Shown: positions 24,720-34,941 of the stretch, piece after piece | Layout of the letters: each line of letters starts with the position of its first letter | Position numbering within the stretch: the stretch's first letter is position 1 | Origin: Tachypleus tridentatus | Lineage: Eukaryota; Arthropoda; Merostomata; Xiphosura; Limulidae | Reading direction: 5' to 3' | Assembly: GCF_004210375.1 (NCBI RefSeq) | Contig: NC_134834.1 | Span: 149,019,009-149,083,008 of the forward strand | Length of the DNA stretch: 64,000 nucleotides | Made by a program: the position numbers and the translations under genes | The notes under the pieces: generated by a model | Database searches by the model: none | What the model was told of the DNA's origin: nothing | The model's input: only the letters and a program-made list of their open reading frames with translations

Positions 24720-25800
24720 GGCCTAGGTCCTTGCAGAGAGGAAGAGAGGACACAGAGGATATTCAGTGCTCTTGTACATTTGACATGTGGCTGCTTGATG
24801 TGTGGTATAAAGGTCAGCTTACAGTCAAAAATAAGCCCCAAGAGCTTTGTCTCAGGGATTACAGGCAGCATCTTCACTGATACGGAATTCAAGATCAGGG
24901 TGAATACCCCATTGGCTGCAAAAGTGCATGCAAACAGTTTCACAGAGAGATAGAGAATATAAAGCCATTAGCTGTGGTCCACTTCATTAAACGACTGAGG
25001 GAAATCTGTAGCTGCCACTCAATATACCTCATGTTCGACGACTGACATGAGATGTGAAAGTAATTGACATAAAGCCCATTTGCAACAGTAGAGGGAGTTG
25101 TTCAGTGATGGCATTCATTTTTACACTGAAAAGTGGGACACTCAAAACACAGTTCTGAGGGACTCCAAGGTTCTGTAGTAAAGAACATGAAAGTGTCAAA
25201 CCCACACGAACTTGGAATCTCCCGTCCATTAAAAAAAATTAATAAAAATGGGCAAATGACTACATAACCCATATATATGGAGGTCTCGCAAAATACCATA
25301 CCTCACAAGAATACCAAGAGAAGCAGAAGAATAGATGGTGCAGCATCTAACAGTGTACATCATCAGGTCCAACAAATGAAGGGCCAGTTTGAGTTCCACC
25401 AGTGTAAATGAACGACAATGGTCAGAGACAATCACCTTGAAAGGAAAGAGGTGATTGCTCTGCTCGAGTCTTGATGGTTAAGAAGGTGGAGGAAAAAGAA
25501 GAGGTGCTAGACACCCAATAAAAGCTTTCACTTTGATATCGTCGATGCTCTGGGTATCAGCTACTTCCTGGCCATCAGAGAGCAAGATCGAGAAGAGGAC
25601 AGAATTATATTGTCCACTGAACTTTCGAATATTGTCCCATATGACTTTGAAGATATGCTGGTTGTGAACTTAATCCAAGATTCCTTCTGGCTTTGACATC
25701 TTACCCACCAAGCATGTGCAAGAGCCTGCTGGAAAGTGATGCAGTGTGAGAGTGTGGAATACCTACTAAAAAGTATCCCAGATCTGTTTTTGAGCCTTCC
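24720..25800 (-). pseudogene. LINE A ORF2 reverse transcriptase, badly broken
   Basis: Minus strand. Fragments in several frames align with the corresponding LINE B region: FACTFAANGVFTLILNSVSV (24940-24850), a GLIFDCKLTFIPHIKQP thumb-like block near 24850-24790, and an earlier piece VKMNAITEQLPL near 25120-25080 that corresponds to the stretch before the YxDD position. The catalytic YxDD is not intact: the reading here is degraded by frameshifts. Assignment rests on order between endonuclease and RNase H and on match to LINE B. Confidence 0.82.
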
Positions 25801-26054
25801 GTGCCAAGTGGCAGGCAGGATTCCACCATGGATGACGATATCATGGAAAACGTGTCGAGGTTTTAGGAATACATTGAGCAGCTGCTTGTATAATACACTC
25901 AGTTACTGCTGCCACACAGCTGTCTATTGATGGCAGTTTCAAATTTTGCAAGAGCAGCGAAAGAGGGACAGTTTGCTTGACCAGCTTCCACCAGAGCACA
26001 CGAGTTGGGTGGCATTGACCACGACCAGTCTCTCTCAAAATTATAGGAAAATGA

Positions 26055-26668
26055 TCACTGCATCATATTACTGTCAATCCTCCAAGAAAAATGAGAGAAT
26101 AGTGAAGGGGAGCAAATTGAGAGACCAAGAGCAGTAAAGGACTGACTAAGTGTATGAAAATAAGTAGGAGAACCAGAATTGGAAAGACAAAGGTTGTAAT
26201 CAGAGACCATATGCTCTACAGAGCGACCCCTCCTATCAATATCAGCACTTCCCCAGAGGGGATGATTCCCATTAAAATCTCTCAGGATTAAAAAAGGAGA
26301 CAGCAAATGTTCAATGAGAGAATCAAGGTCTGATTGATCATTGGTCTCTCCAGGCGACAGGTGGAGAAAACAGTGATAGTACGACCCAAGTAAACATGGA
26401 TGGCTTTGGCTTCGAAGGGTGTGTCAAGTGGCAAAGACAGGGTGGGCACATGCTGATCAACCAACAGTGTTACTTCTCCATGCACTCGTCCATCACACAG
26501 CCTGTCATTTCTGTATAAAGAAAACCGCCGAAAGGTGACTCTATTGACAGGTTTCAGAAATGTTCCCTGTAAGGAAAGGCATACAGGATAGTAGGAAGCA
26601 ATCAGTCTTTTGATATCATGCAGATTAGAACGTAAACCTCGACAGTTCCAATGTATTAAGGTGGCCAT
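26055..26668 (-). pseudogene. LINE A ORF2 N-terminus: AP endonuclease domain
   Basis: Minus strand. ORF2 begins MATLIHWNCRGLRSN at 26668, the typical WNCRGL start of APE-type LINE endonucleases. Further motifs: a QGTFLKP block where the family normally has QET(F/W)L, so the catalytic Glu position reads Gly here; SLYRNDRLCDGRVHGEV; then, after a frameshift, LRDFNGNHPLWGS (the DFNxHxxxWG motif) near 26270-26230. Past 26055 the terminal SDHxP block is only degenerate. The Q-G change and the frameshift mean it is inactive. The domain nicks target DNA to prime reverse transcription in active elements. Confidence 0.9.
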
Positions 26669-26759
26669 TTTTATTTATATGTAGGCGAATTTGGTGGAGA
26701 ACCCTTCTCTTTATGATCACATCTTTTTTTTTTACTGTCTTTATTTGAGGGAGGTCTAT

Positions 26760-27860
26760 CAACCTCCATGGATCCCGGCCAGGTATTTGCTGTTAGAAGA
26801 GGATTCAAACGACTGAGGACGTAAACGAATGATCATTTTGCATCTTGGGGTGGGAGAAAAAGATGTACCCGAGGAAATGCCTGTACCCAGAATCAAAGAA
26901 AGTGGATCTCGAGATTTGCTGGAATGTACGTAAAAGAAAGAGATGGGTATTAAAGTTGATTCATTAAATTTTTTTATTACAGAGGTCAAAAGACTTTTCA
27001 TCTGGTTTAAGAACAATTCTTTTGGAAGCACAGAGAGATCCATCTGCACTCTCACTGTACTAGTGGAATGAAGTGCAGCAGCATACATCCAAAATGAAGT
27101 GACGGACAGCGACTTTCGAGCCTCAGGGTAAGTAATGTTATGAATCGTTTTCGAATGCTGCACCCCTGTTCCTTCCAACGATTTAAGGCAAGAACGAAAG
27201 TAGAATGGGTGAAAGCCATTGCAATTGTGTGTGTGCCATTACACAATCACATGCATCATGGTCCTTGCCACAGCAACAAGCACACGTCAAGGAACCATGA
27301 CATAACGTCTTTGAGTGACTGAACCACTGACACTGGAAACAGAGGATTTGGAATGTATGGCTGTAATCTGCAATTAAGATAACCTGCCTTAATGGTGGCA
27401 GGTATACATGGTGATGTAAATGTCAGAATGAGGATACTGGTCAGCCTCATAATTCCATCTTTGCGAGTGGAGATATGCCTCACTGCAAAAACCAGCGAGA
27501 TTCTCTGACTCGGGGATGTTCTTCAAATCCGTCTCAGTAATAGATCCTCGTTATGACTTCAAAGTAGCATGAGGTGTAACCTCAACAGGTATATCCCCAA
27601 TTGCTTTTGAATGCAAGAGGAGTTCACTGTGTTGAGATGTGGATGTTTCCACCAATATTTAACCATATCAAAGCTTCTTTACTGACTTTGGAGAGCCAGG
27701 AAGTCCCTTCCAAATGAAAAAGGGAGACATTTGCCCTAAAGGTTTGTCTGAAAGAGAATGTAGGATAAGAAAATGAAATATAACAGGTGTTACAGATGTT
27801 GAAGATTGCTGCTCAGAATCTTCAAGGCGTGATTGTTTACCCATGTACTGTTTTTCCACT
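26760..27860 (-). pseudogene. LINE A ORF1, gag-like with zinc knuckles
   Basis: Minus strand, in fragments. It starts near 27859 (MEKQYMGKQSRLEDSEQQ), runs through a mid part with VRHISTRKDGIMR (27480-27440), and reaches two zinc-knuckle-like motifs at about 27330-27240: FQCQWFSHSKTLC followed by CACCCGKDHDACDC, the second keeping CxxC...H...C spacing. The first knuckle has Ser in place of the Gly before His seen in LINE B. Frameshifts and stops separate the pieces. ORF1 proteins of this kind bind element RNA. Confidence 0.85.
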
Positions 27861-28310
27861 ATTTTACTTAAGTTTTTATTTCAATGCCCACTGACCCCAC
27901 CCACCATGGAGCTCTACAATGTCAAACAAAAACACTGCAGCAATGGCAGGGTTTCGTGAGCACTATACCCGAACACCAGCATCAGATACAATGTTCACAA
28001 CACCTGCTGAGAAATCCAACACTTGTACTTGGTTGACCCTACCCGAAGTGAACCAGCCAATTGACCCAAGACTGCCCGTCTACAGGAATTCAAGGTTAAA
28101 GTGGTATGCTAGGGTTGGACCCCTCAACCTCAAGGATTCTCTCCTCCCTTTCACGGGTCGCCATCACAGCAAACACGTTGGTGGATGTTTATATCCCAAA
28201 GGAAGTAAAATGAAAGAACAGAACCTTCCCTGGGACATCCCTTCACCATGTACAGGAATCCACACCAAGGGGATAAGGACAGAGAATGAAATATCTGAGA
28301 TTATCAAATA
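27861..28310 (-). other. LINE A 5' UTR
   Basis: Shared with LINE B at 42751-43234. It reads GTGCTCACGAAACCCTG and CAACCAAGTAC on the minus strand. The opposite-strand open frames seen in both copies (27919-28311 plus; 42816-43118 minus) are antisense to this UTR; a shared frame in both copies reflects common descent. Confidence 0.75.
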
Positions 28311-28759
28311 AGCAGCAACTATATACCATACAATTTAACATGATGAAAATAACACTTTGACAAGACAAACAAAATTCATAAACATAGTCAACAAGTTTAA
28401 AGTAACTGTGTTCACCAGACCTACAACATTATCAAACCATTCCAAACCTTTAGAGCACTTTCAAATAGATAATTCTTCCAAAAAACAAACTTGAATCTTG
28501 GTTTGTTTCCAAAAATTATATTATCTTAATATTACAGTCAGCATTTCAACACTCATATAAACCTTCTATATCAGTTCATCCAACGTTCTAACAACTTTAG
28601 ACATGTGAATCAAATTGGTTCTTGGTTTTATACACCACAAAAAATCCAAGTGTTTAAGCTTCTTCTGTTAGTTCAAATGTTTTAAAGCAACTGTTATTCC
28701 AGCATATAACATTTTGACACAAAAGGACCACCTTAGCCTTACACAATACATATCCATTC
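28311..28759. other. Non-coding stretch
   Basis: AT-rich, between the LINE A 5' end and the MITE. No feature recognised. Confidence 0.4.
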
Positions 28760-28963
28760 TTAACACTCCTACGAAAAGTGGGGCCTAATAGGCCCCAGAG
28801 CAACTTGAAAGGTTATTAATATTAGGCTAATAAATTTGTATTTAAATGAAATTTCCATTTCATTTGATTTTATTTCATTAATTATTAAATTATTAGCCTA
28901 ATATTAATAACCTTTCAAGTTGCTCTGGGGCCTATTAGGCCCCACTTTTCGTAGGAGTGTTAA
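28760..28963. mobile_element. piggyBac-type MITE, TTAA-bounded, ~75-bp TIRs
   Basis: 204 bp bounded by TTAA at 28760-28763 and 28960-28963. The terminal inverted repeats are about 75 bp and essentially perfect: TTAACACTCCTACGAAAAGT, then GGGGCCTAATAGGCCCC, itself a palindrome, then GAGCAACTTGAAAGG and AATATTAGGCTAATAA. Only about 50 AT-rich bases separate the arms. TTAA targets and short size suggest a non-autonomous element moved by a piggyBac-like transposase; the superfamily is inferred from the TTAA. Intact arms indicate recent arrival. Confidence 0.92.
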
Positions 28964-28974
28964 GGAAAGTAAAC

Positions 28975-29570
28975 AGTTAAATCTACACATCAGTTTATGG
29001 AAAGGTCTTAAATTCCTTTCCTCAACTCTTGTAATGTGTTAGCCACCATTACTCTTCATTCCTTAATCAATCTCACTATTAGAAATATAAAACTACTTTG
29101 TATATTGTTCAGCTTGTTGTTTCTCCATGTCTTAAAACTTCTGTCCTTTAATCCTATTATCTTCAAAATACAATATAAATAAATCAATGGCCTTCATATT
29201 ATTGATCCACTGGGTGATCTTGTAAACTTGACTTACATCACTTCTCATTCTTCTATTCTTAATAAAAATGAGTTAAAATAATTTAAAATATTCCTAATAT
29301 GTCAATATCCATCCTTAGAACCATCCTAGTTGTTTTCTTCTGAACCCTTTCTAACAAGTCAATATCCATTCTAATAGTCCTCCTCTGAACCCTTTCTAAT
29401 AAGTCAACATCCATCCTTAAAAACACCCTAGTTGTCCTTCCTTGAGCCCTTTCTAACAAGTCAATATCCATCCTAGTTGCCCTTCCCTGAACCCTTTCTA
29501 ACAAGTCAATATCCTTCCTTAGAACCATCATAGTTGTCCTTCCCTAAACCCTTTCTGATAAGCCAATATT
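28975..29570 (-). mobile_element. CR1-like LINE 3' fragment, minus strand
   Basis: Minus strand from the DIDLLERVQ repeats (29570-29290) into a degraded ORF2 C-terminus with MRSDVSQVYKI (matching RGDLIxxYKI of CR1-type reverse transcriptases) and a faint 'dlFxxxxxxxRGxxxKL' continuation towards 29000. The start is lost. The repeated part is given separately. Confidence 0.65.
29290..29560 (-). repeat. ~57-bp minisatellite made of a LINE coding segment
   Basis: About five copies of a unit translated on the minus strand as R-M-D-I-D-L-L-E-R-V-Q-x-R-x-T, in one open frame. KDIxLLExVQRRAT is a conserved block near the C-terminus of CR1/Jockey-type reverse transcriptases, normally present once. 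Units of about 39 and 57 bp keep the frame (multiples of three). Confidence 0.85.
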
Positions 29571-29626
29571 GTTTATTAGATACTGATATTTGATTATTCA
29601 AAGTTTTTACTTTTTACCATTCTCAG

Positions 29627-29720
29627 GCATGACAAGTTTATCACAGTTTGAGATACAATAGTGTTGTTATAAGTTTTGAATTAACACTCCATCTAAAACT
29701 GTGATAAACTTATCACATGC
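29627..29720. repeat. Small hairpin repeat (94 bp)
   Basis: GCATGACAAGTTTATCACAG at the left and its near complement at the right (CTGTGATAAACTTATCACAT) separated by about 35 bp. Arms about 28-31 bp. No flanking duplication identified. Confidence 0.75.
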
Positions 29721-29779
29721 AAGACGGGTAGAGTGAAAACATCGTTAGACAATCAATGTCAATACCTTTCTTAAATAAC

Positions 29780-29975
29780 ACTTAAACAGTACACAGTATT
29801 TTGTGATGATGAGAAACCCACTTGAAATAAGAATGTATCTCAGGATAGTTAGAATGGGTACTAACGTTTATTAATAAAGCAGAAAACATTTCAACCTGAA
29901 GATTAAAAGGTAGAAACGTTGTCCTCTGCTTTATTAATAAGTGTTAAAACTATACCAACTGTCCTGAAATACATC
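29780..29975. repeat. Inverted-repeat (hairpin) element B
   Basis: Arms 29834-29882 and 29924-29972 share GGATAGTT and TTATTAATAAAGCAGA with their inverted counterparts. The centre carries ACCTGAAGATTAAAAGG then TAGAAACGTTGTCCTC, resembling the centre of element C and of 52301-52340. The left flank GAGAAACCCACTTG parallels GAGAAAACCCACTTGTAG of element C at 32022. Confidence 0.75.
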
Positions 29976-30617
29976 AGTACACAGTATTCCAAACAAGACT
30001 TAGTGATTTGTAGAGAAACATAAATACCTTTTCTGATTTGTAATTAATATATCTATAAACACCTCTGAAAATTATATTTGCAAATGAGCTACAAAGCACT
30101 GCCTAATAGGCTTGAATGACTATGCCACGATCCTTTGAAATATATCAAAAAACAAGCATCAAAAGCTGTAATTCACTTACTTTTTAAAAATTTCTTTTAA
30201 TTTCTACAATTTAGCAGTACCACCACCTCATCAAATAAAAGTGTAATTAACCTGTACAGGAGAAACTGAAGTATATTTTGTGTGTTAAGCATTCAAGTAC
30301 TTAAAACATTTTCATACACCTTAATACCATAATTATTTATGTAATATTTCTTAGGTCATTTCTTAACATGTATTCAGTATAAACAGAGAAAAGAGACCCA
30401 GAAACTGTTTTCAGCCAACTTTCCCATCCTGAAATTTTATTCAAACATGCCTTGTCTAATCATCCCACAAAGTAAATGCCTTATCAAGTTCTAAACTATT
30501 TTGACAATATGAGTGCAAATTAAATTGATTTCATGACTTGATTAATATTATTATTTATTTGTATTAATTTATGTCAATTACTAAAATGTTAACATGATTT
30601 AATAAGACTGGTTATAG
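29976..30617. other. Non-coding stretch
   Basis: AT-rich; nothing recognised. Confidence 0.4.
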
Positions 30618-30920
30618 TAGGATTAAAGTGTTAAATTAGGCTTAGGGGGGAAGCAAGTATTGCACATATTAGGTTAGGCTTAGCAAATGTAAGCTACTTT
30701 TAGCCACAATATAGCTTATTGCCAAGTTATAAAACAGGCTAAGTATACTGTATTGGTACATAATGGGATTATGTAGGATTAAAGTGTTAAATTCGGTTTA
30801 GGGGGAAGCAAGTATTGCACATATTAGGTTAGGCTTAGCAAATGTAAGCTGCTTTTAGCCACAATATAGCTTATTGCCAAGTTATAAAACAGGCTAAGTA
30901 TACTGTATTGGTACATAATG
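30618..30920. repeat. Tandem duplication, ~150-bp unit, 2 copies
   Basis: 30618-30765 and 30774-30920 are nearly identical (offset 156; differences include TTAGGCTTAGG versus TTCGGTTTAGG, one G in a G run, and CTACTT versus CTGCTT). Both contain GCAAGTATTGCACATATTAG. The second copy runs directly into a CR1-like LINE remnant. Confidence 0.93.
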
Positions 30921-30929
30921 ATGAGTGTT

Positions 30930-31760
30930 AAGGAGAAAAGGAACTTAAGTCATTCAAGCAATGTTGTAGCTAATGGCAAAACAAATAGGATATTTGGTTG
31001 TACCTACAAAAATATTGAACAGAAGTCTATGCCACATTTGGAGTACTGTATTTAGTCCTAATCTTACATTAGGAAGGTCATGAAATTGATGGAAGGGGTG
31101 CAGGGGAAAGCTACTAGGATGATTTTTTTTTTTTAATTTTGCACAAAGCTACATGAGGGCTATCTGCACTAACCTTCCCTAATTTAGCAGAGTAAAACTA
31201 GAGGGAAGGCAGCTAGCCATCAGAACCTTTTGCTATCTCTTGGGTTACTCTTTTACCAATAAATAGTGGGATTGACCATAATGTTATAACACCCCCATGA
31301 CTGAAAAAGCAAACATATTTGGTGTGACATGGAATTGAACCTGCAACCCTCAGATTAGAAGTCAAGTGCTTTAACTACTTAGCCATGCCAAGCCACTAGC
31401 ACTATAAATGGGGTAGAAAGGTTGTCATACAATTATAAGATCTTTGAAATTGTTTTCTCTTGAAAAAAAGGGTATCTGATGAACTTATTTAAGAATAAAG
31501 GAACTGGCTATATTGATGCATCACTTTTTTTTATTGTACAATATGATGAGAATGGTAGGACTGTGGAATAGAAATATGCATCTTGGTTGGAGTGAGTCAT
31601 CTTCAACTGAGAATATTATTTTATACAACAGAATGGTTGATCTTTGAAATGGTTTAACTACCAGTGTGGTGAATGCAATTAATGTAAAGAAGTTTCAGGG
31701 AAAGCCTGATAATATTTGAATAGTGAGACCTGCCTTTGAGTGTTTTAGTTTTATTTTAAA
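30930..31760 (+). mobile_element. CR1-like LINE 3' end, plus strand, split by a SINE
   Basis: Plus strand. Before the SINE: a thumb-like stretch with NVVANGKTNRIFG, then PHLEYCI, with stops, and MEGVQGKATRMI (31029-31123), which match the RPHLEYC and LExVQRRATRM blocks of CR1-type reverse transcriptases. After the SINE: SLEKKR-like (FS-stop-KKG) near 31455, then NRMVDL-stop-NGL...VVNAINVKKF near 31628-31700, matching the RVVDxWNxLPxxVVxAxTVxxFK terminus, with TGA in place of the Trp. 31124-31395 is a SINE inserted in the RT. Confidence 0.8.
31122..31394 (-). mobile_element. tRNA-derived SINE, full length, inside CR1 remnant
   Basis: Full minus-strand copy with poly(T) start (31122-31134), body and head ending at GGCTTGGCATGGC complement (31381-31394). 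It carries many transitions, so it is old, yet younger than the CR1 copy it interrupts. CTACTAG before and ACTAG after may be remnants of a target-site duplication. Confidence 0.9.
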
Positions 31761-31999
31761 GTTTAATGGGTAAAATAGCCTAGACAGATCAACAAGTCAT
31801 TTGTTGTTATATGTAAGTATAAATAACTCAAAAAACTGAATTAGTTTTGGATTCTTGGTCCCATATTACTTTATCCAACTCTACATAATTTCATCAGCTT
31901 TTTAGTCACAGACTAATAGTAAAACTAAATTCTCAAATATCTTCCCTGACCAGAAGCTTAACGTTTTATAACCTGAACTGACCTCCAAGTTAGTAACAA

Positions 32000-32165
32000 T
32001 ACTGACTTCTCAGTGATGTCGAGAAAACCCACTTGTAGAGAAATATATATGTAAAATCGGCTCGTTTGAGTAGAGAAAATATTTTACGTAGAAGGTCGAA
32101 ATGTTGTTCGCTCTTCTACAAAATATTTTCTCAACCCAAATGAGCCAATTTTACATATATAATAC
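32000..32165. repeat. Inverted-repeat (hairpin) element C
   Basis: Arms 32043-32093 and 32113-32161 are near-complementary (TATATATGTAAAATCGGCTC on the left; AGAAAATATTTTACGTAGAAG core). The loop has GGTCGAAATGTTGTTCGCTC. Same family as 52105-52395, where GTCGAAACGTTGTTCGCTCC and CAAACGAGCC occur. Confidence 0.85.
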
Positions 32166-33832
32166 TGTCTTCTAATATTGCCATTTTCATTCAGCAAGTT
32201 ATTTTTCAGGTGAAATGTACATGTCCAAGAGTATCAAATAACCAAGTCTCCATACTTCACAAGTCTTAGAGCTGTATATTAATAAAATCAATAAACTTGG
32301 GGAAAAATATTGTTACTGATTTTTTTAATCTCGTAATTAGGCTTTAACATTTTAGTTCTTTCAAAATTATCCAAGCTGGGAGTCAACCAACTTCATTTTC
32401 AGTGCTCACCCTCTTTTTGTATTACTCACTACTGTTGGAAAGATTCCTCCTTGTACATTTAATTACTTTAATAATTTTATTACAATTACTAATTAAGTGG
32501 AAAATTACACTAAGAAAAATTACAATAAACAGTCAACTATTTGCATTAAGAATTTTAAGACGTAACATACTCAAAAGTAGAATTTTGAATAACTTAAATC
32601 CATAATTTCATATTCTTGATTATTTAGTACTTCTTTAAACTTAAATGGAAAGATTCATCCATAAATCCTCTCATTTATCAATACAACTTTTTAGACATCA
32701 TAACTGACAGAAAATAATAATTTTAATGAATATCATGAACTATCTCACACTATTGGTTCAACACCGTAACCAATATTCACCCTATGAAGGCATGTCATTC
32801 CATTATTAACAAATATTGGGCAAAAAACGAAGAAATTAGATACTGAAAGCAATGTTGTTAGTCTTAGATTCCAAGACAAGTGACTGTCCTAATGGTAAAA
32901 GTTCATAATCAAATGTTAAGACGATTTTATTACACTATTATTTTTCGGTTAAGTGTTATCAGTAATACTGTAGTGTCACTGTGTCTACTTTTTCTCTCGA
33001 TCACCTCAATATCATTAAATTACAGTACCTTTTGTATAAACGTTACAACAGAATTATGACCCGCTTATTTAATAATAACCTCTGTTATGATCATTAAGAC
33101 AGAATTACTGTTTTATTGTAATCTAGGTCTAATCTAGGGGACGAGAGTTAGCAAAAATAATCTAAAAGTAAAATACTATAAGTATCATTATATTTCTATA
33201 AAAGTAAATAGCCCAATCTGTGTATTAGGCTTAACAATATTCATTGAAAATGTTCCATTCATATATTACTGTTCCTTTTAAATTAAACATTTTCACAGTA
33301 CCTTCTTTTGGAGGCTCTTTGAGTTCTTCATTCAATACAAGTTTAAAACAAAAACGAATAACTAATCACTTAAACAACTGAAATTAAAACCCTTAGCCAA
33401 AATTGATACAAACACATCGAAAACAATTATTAGCGACATCTGAGGTCAGATTTCAACGTGTACAGTTGCGAGATCTTTACCTAACTCAAAAAAAGCAGCA
33501 AAAACCACAAAGTACATTTAAAAAAACTCTTAATTTTCCCTTTGTTTTTGAATTCATTCTTATAATTTCAGAAACAAAAAATGAACTTATTCTGAGTCGT
33601 TATTTTTCTGAAGAAAATATTAAGTGTTTATGATAAAAGAGATAATTGTATAAAACATGCAATACTCAACTAACTTTATAAAATATTTAAAAATCTACTA
33701 AGCTCGTCTTGACAGTTTTATTTTAGTCTATCAAATTTGAACAATCTATTTTACATTGTATTTGCTTTAAGAACGTTTCCATTTACGATATTCTGGTTTA
33801 ATAACAAATTTTTACATATTCATTGAAATATG
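32166..33832. other. Non-coding stretch
   Basis: Very AT-rich. Plus-strand open frames at 32402-32605 and 33403-33633 are low-complexity or lack motifs. No exon I can support. Confidence 0.4.
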
Positions 33833-34064
33833 TTTCTTTGTTTTTTAATTTTGCGCAAAGCTACACGAAGATTGTCTGCGCTAGCCGTCCCTAATTTAGA
33901 AATTTAAGACTAGAGAGGAGGCAGTTAGTCATCACCACCCACCGCAAATTCTTGGGCTACTCTTTTACCAACGAAAAATGGAATTGACCATTACTTTTTA
34001 ACGCCCCCCACGGCTGAAAGAGCGAGCACGTTTGGTGTGACGGGGATTCGAACCTGCGACCCTC
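33833..34064 (-). mobile_element. tRNA-derived SINE with perfect 12-bp TSD
   Basis: Minus-strand copy, head truncated within the anticodon arm (ends CGGGGATTCGAACCTGCG then ACCCTC on the plus strand). Flanked by CATTGAAATATG at 33821-33832 and 34065-34076, with no mismatch. Confidence 0.95.
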
Positions 34065-34076
34065 CATTGAAATATG

Positions 34077-34639
34077 CATTGTTCTTCGTCAAACTTCAAC
34101 AGTAAATTTAGTCTTTAAAATATTGCCTGCACTTATAAGAATATAATCAATACGTTTTTTCACATATTTTTAACTTAAACTGGCTTTTCAGTTTCATTTC
34201 TCAAACCTAACAAAACCGCCCAAGACACCAACACACAAAACGTTGGTGGCTTGGTCATCTGGGTAACGTACAAAACCAAACCCTAATGTTCTAGCACAGT
34301 TTGGAATATTTACACAGACTATTGAACACAGTACTTGATTTTTTACTGTTATAATTATTGGGCATTGTAACTGTGTACATTAAGGCTTTTTATCGTTATG
34401 AATTTTTGAATTATAATTGAAGGTTATATCTGTTGTTGTTATCAACCATTTTAATTTTAGGTGGTATAATTAATGACCATTGTAATGTTCTGTCTGATGA
34501 AAATTATGATGCTTTAACTGACTTTTACAATTACTGAACATGGTGACAGTCCTATAAGACACATTCTTCTTTTTTTTGTGCACTTATGCCAGCTAACCCT
34601 GGATAAAGGCATGGCTTACTGGGCTGAAACCCAGGGCCT
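34077..34639. other. Non-coding stretch
   Basis: AT-rich; AACCCTGG ... CCAGGGCC near 34598-34638 forms a short inverted pair. No gene recognised. Confidence 0.4.
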
Positions 34640-34651
34640 CACACTAATTAG

Positions 34652-34929
34652 GGCCCGGCATAGCGTAGCGCGTAAGGCGTGCGACTCGTAATCCGAGGGT
34701 CGCGGGTTCGCGCCCGCGTCGCGCTAAAAATGCTCGCCCTCCCAGCCGTGGGGGCGTTATAATGTGACGGTTAATCCCACTATTCGTTGGTAAAAGAGTA
34801 GCCCAAGAGTTGGTGGTGGGTGGTGATGACTAGCTGCCTTCCCTCTAGTCTTACACTGCTAAATTAGGGACGGCTAGCACAGATAGCCCTCGAATAGCTT
34901 TGTGCGAAATTCCAAAACAAACAAACAAA
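34652..34929 (+). mobile_element. tRNA-derived SINE, full length, perfect TSD: best reference copy
   Basis: 278-bp plus-strand copy. The head (34652-34727) shows GGCCCGGCATAGCGTAGC with the A-box region, CTCGTAA in the anticodon-loop position (CGT, Thr-like) and a B-box GGGTTCGCGCCCG. The body runs from GCTCGCCCTCCCAGCC through CACTATTCGTTGGTAAAAGA and CTAAATTAGGGACGGC to the tail TTTGTGCGAAATTCC followed by (CAAA)n. Perfect TSD CACACTAATTAG at 34640-34651 and 34930-34941. No Pol III terminator lies inside the head, as expected for a SINE. Confidence 0.97.
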
Positions 34930-34941
34930 CACACTAATTAG

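Larger units (their letters stand above)
23070..28310 (-). mobile_element. I/Nimb-like non-LTR retrotransposon (LINE A), near full length, decayed
   Basis: About 5.2 kb on the minus strand with the order 5' UTR, gag-like ORF1 with zinc knuckles, then ORF2 with apurinic endonuclease, reverse transcriptase, RNase H and a C-terminal Cys/His motif. It ends in a 3' UTR whose last bases read, on the minus strand, TTTGTGCCGTAAGACACC then CAAC-type repeats. An endonuclease plus RNase H with this 3' end fits the I superfamily (I/Nimb), by memory. Frameshifts and stops break every ORF. LINE B at 40790-48400 is the same family in the opposite orientation. Confidence 0.9.

Noticed and set aside
27919-28311. 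130-codon plus-strand ORF, similar to a minus-strand ORF at 42816-43118
   Set aside because: Both are antisense to the 5' UTR of the two LINE copies; the similarity comes from shared ancestry of the LINE, not from a separate gene.
34652-34727. Genuine tRNA gene (and similar hits at 5790, 10764, 14940, 52790, 62900)
   Set aside because: Arms pair imperfectly and each continues directly into SINE body sequence shared among copies, with target-site duplications around several.
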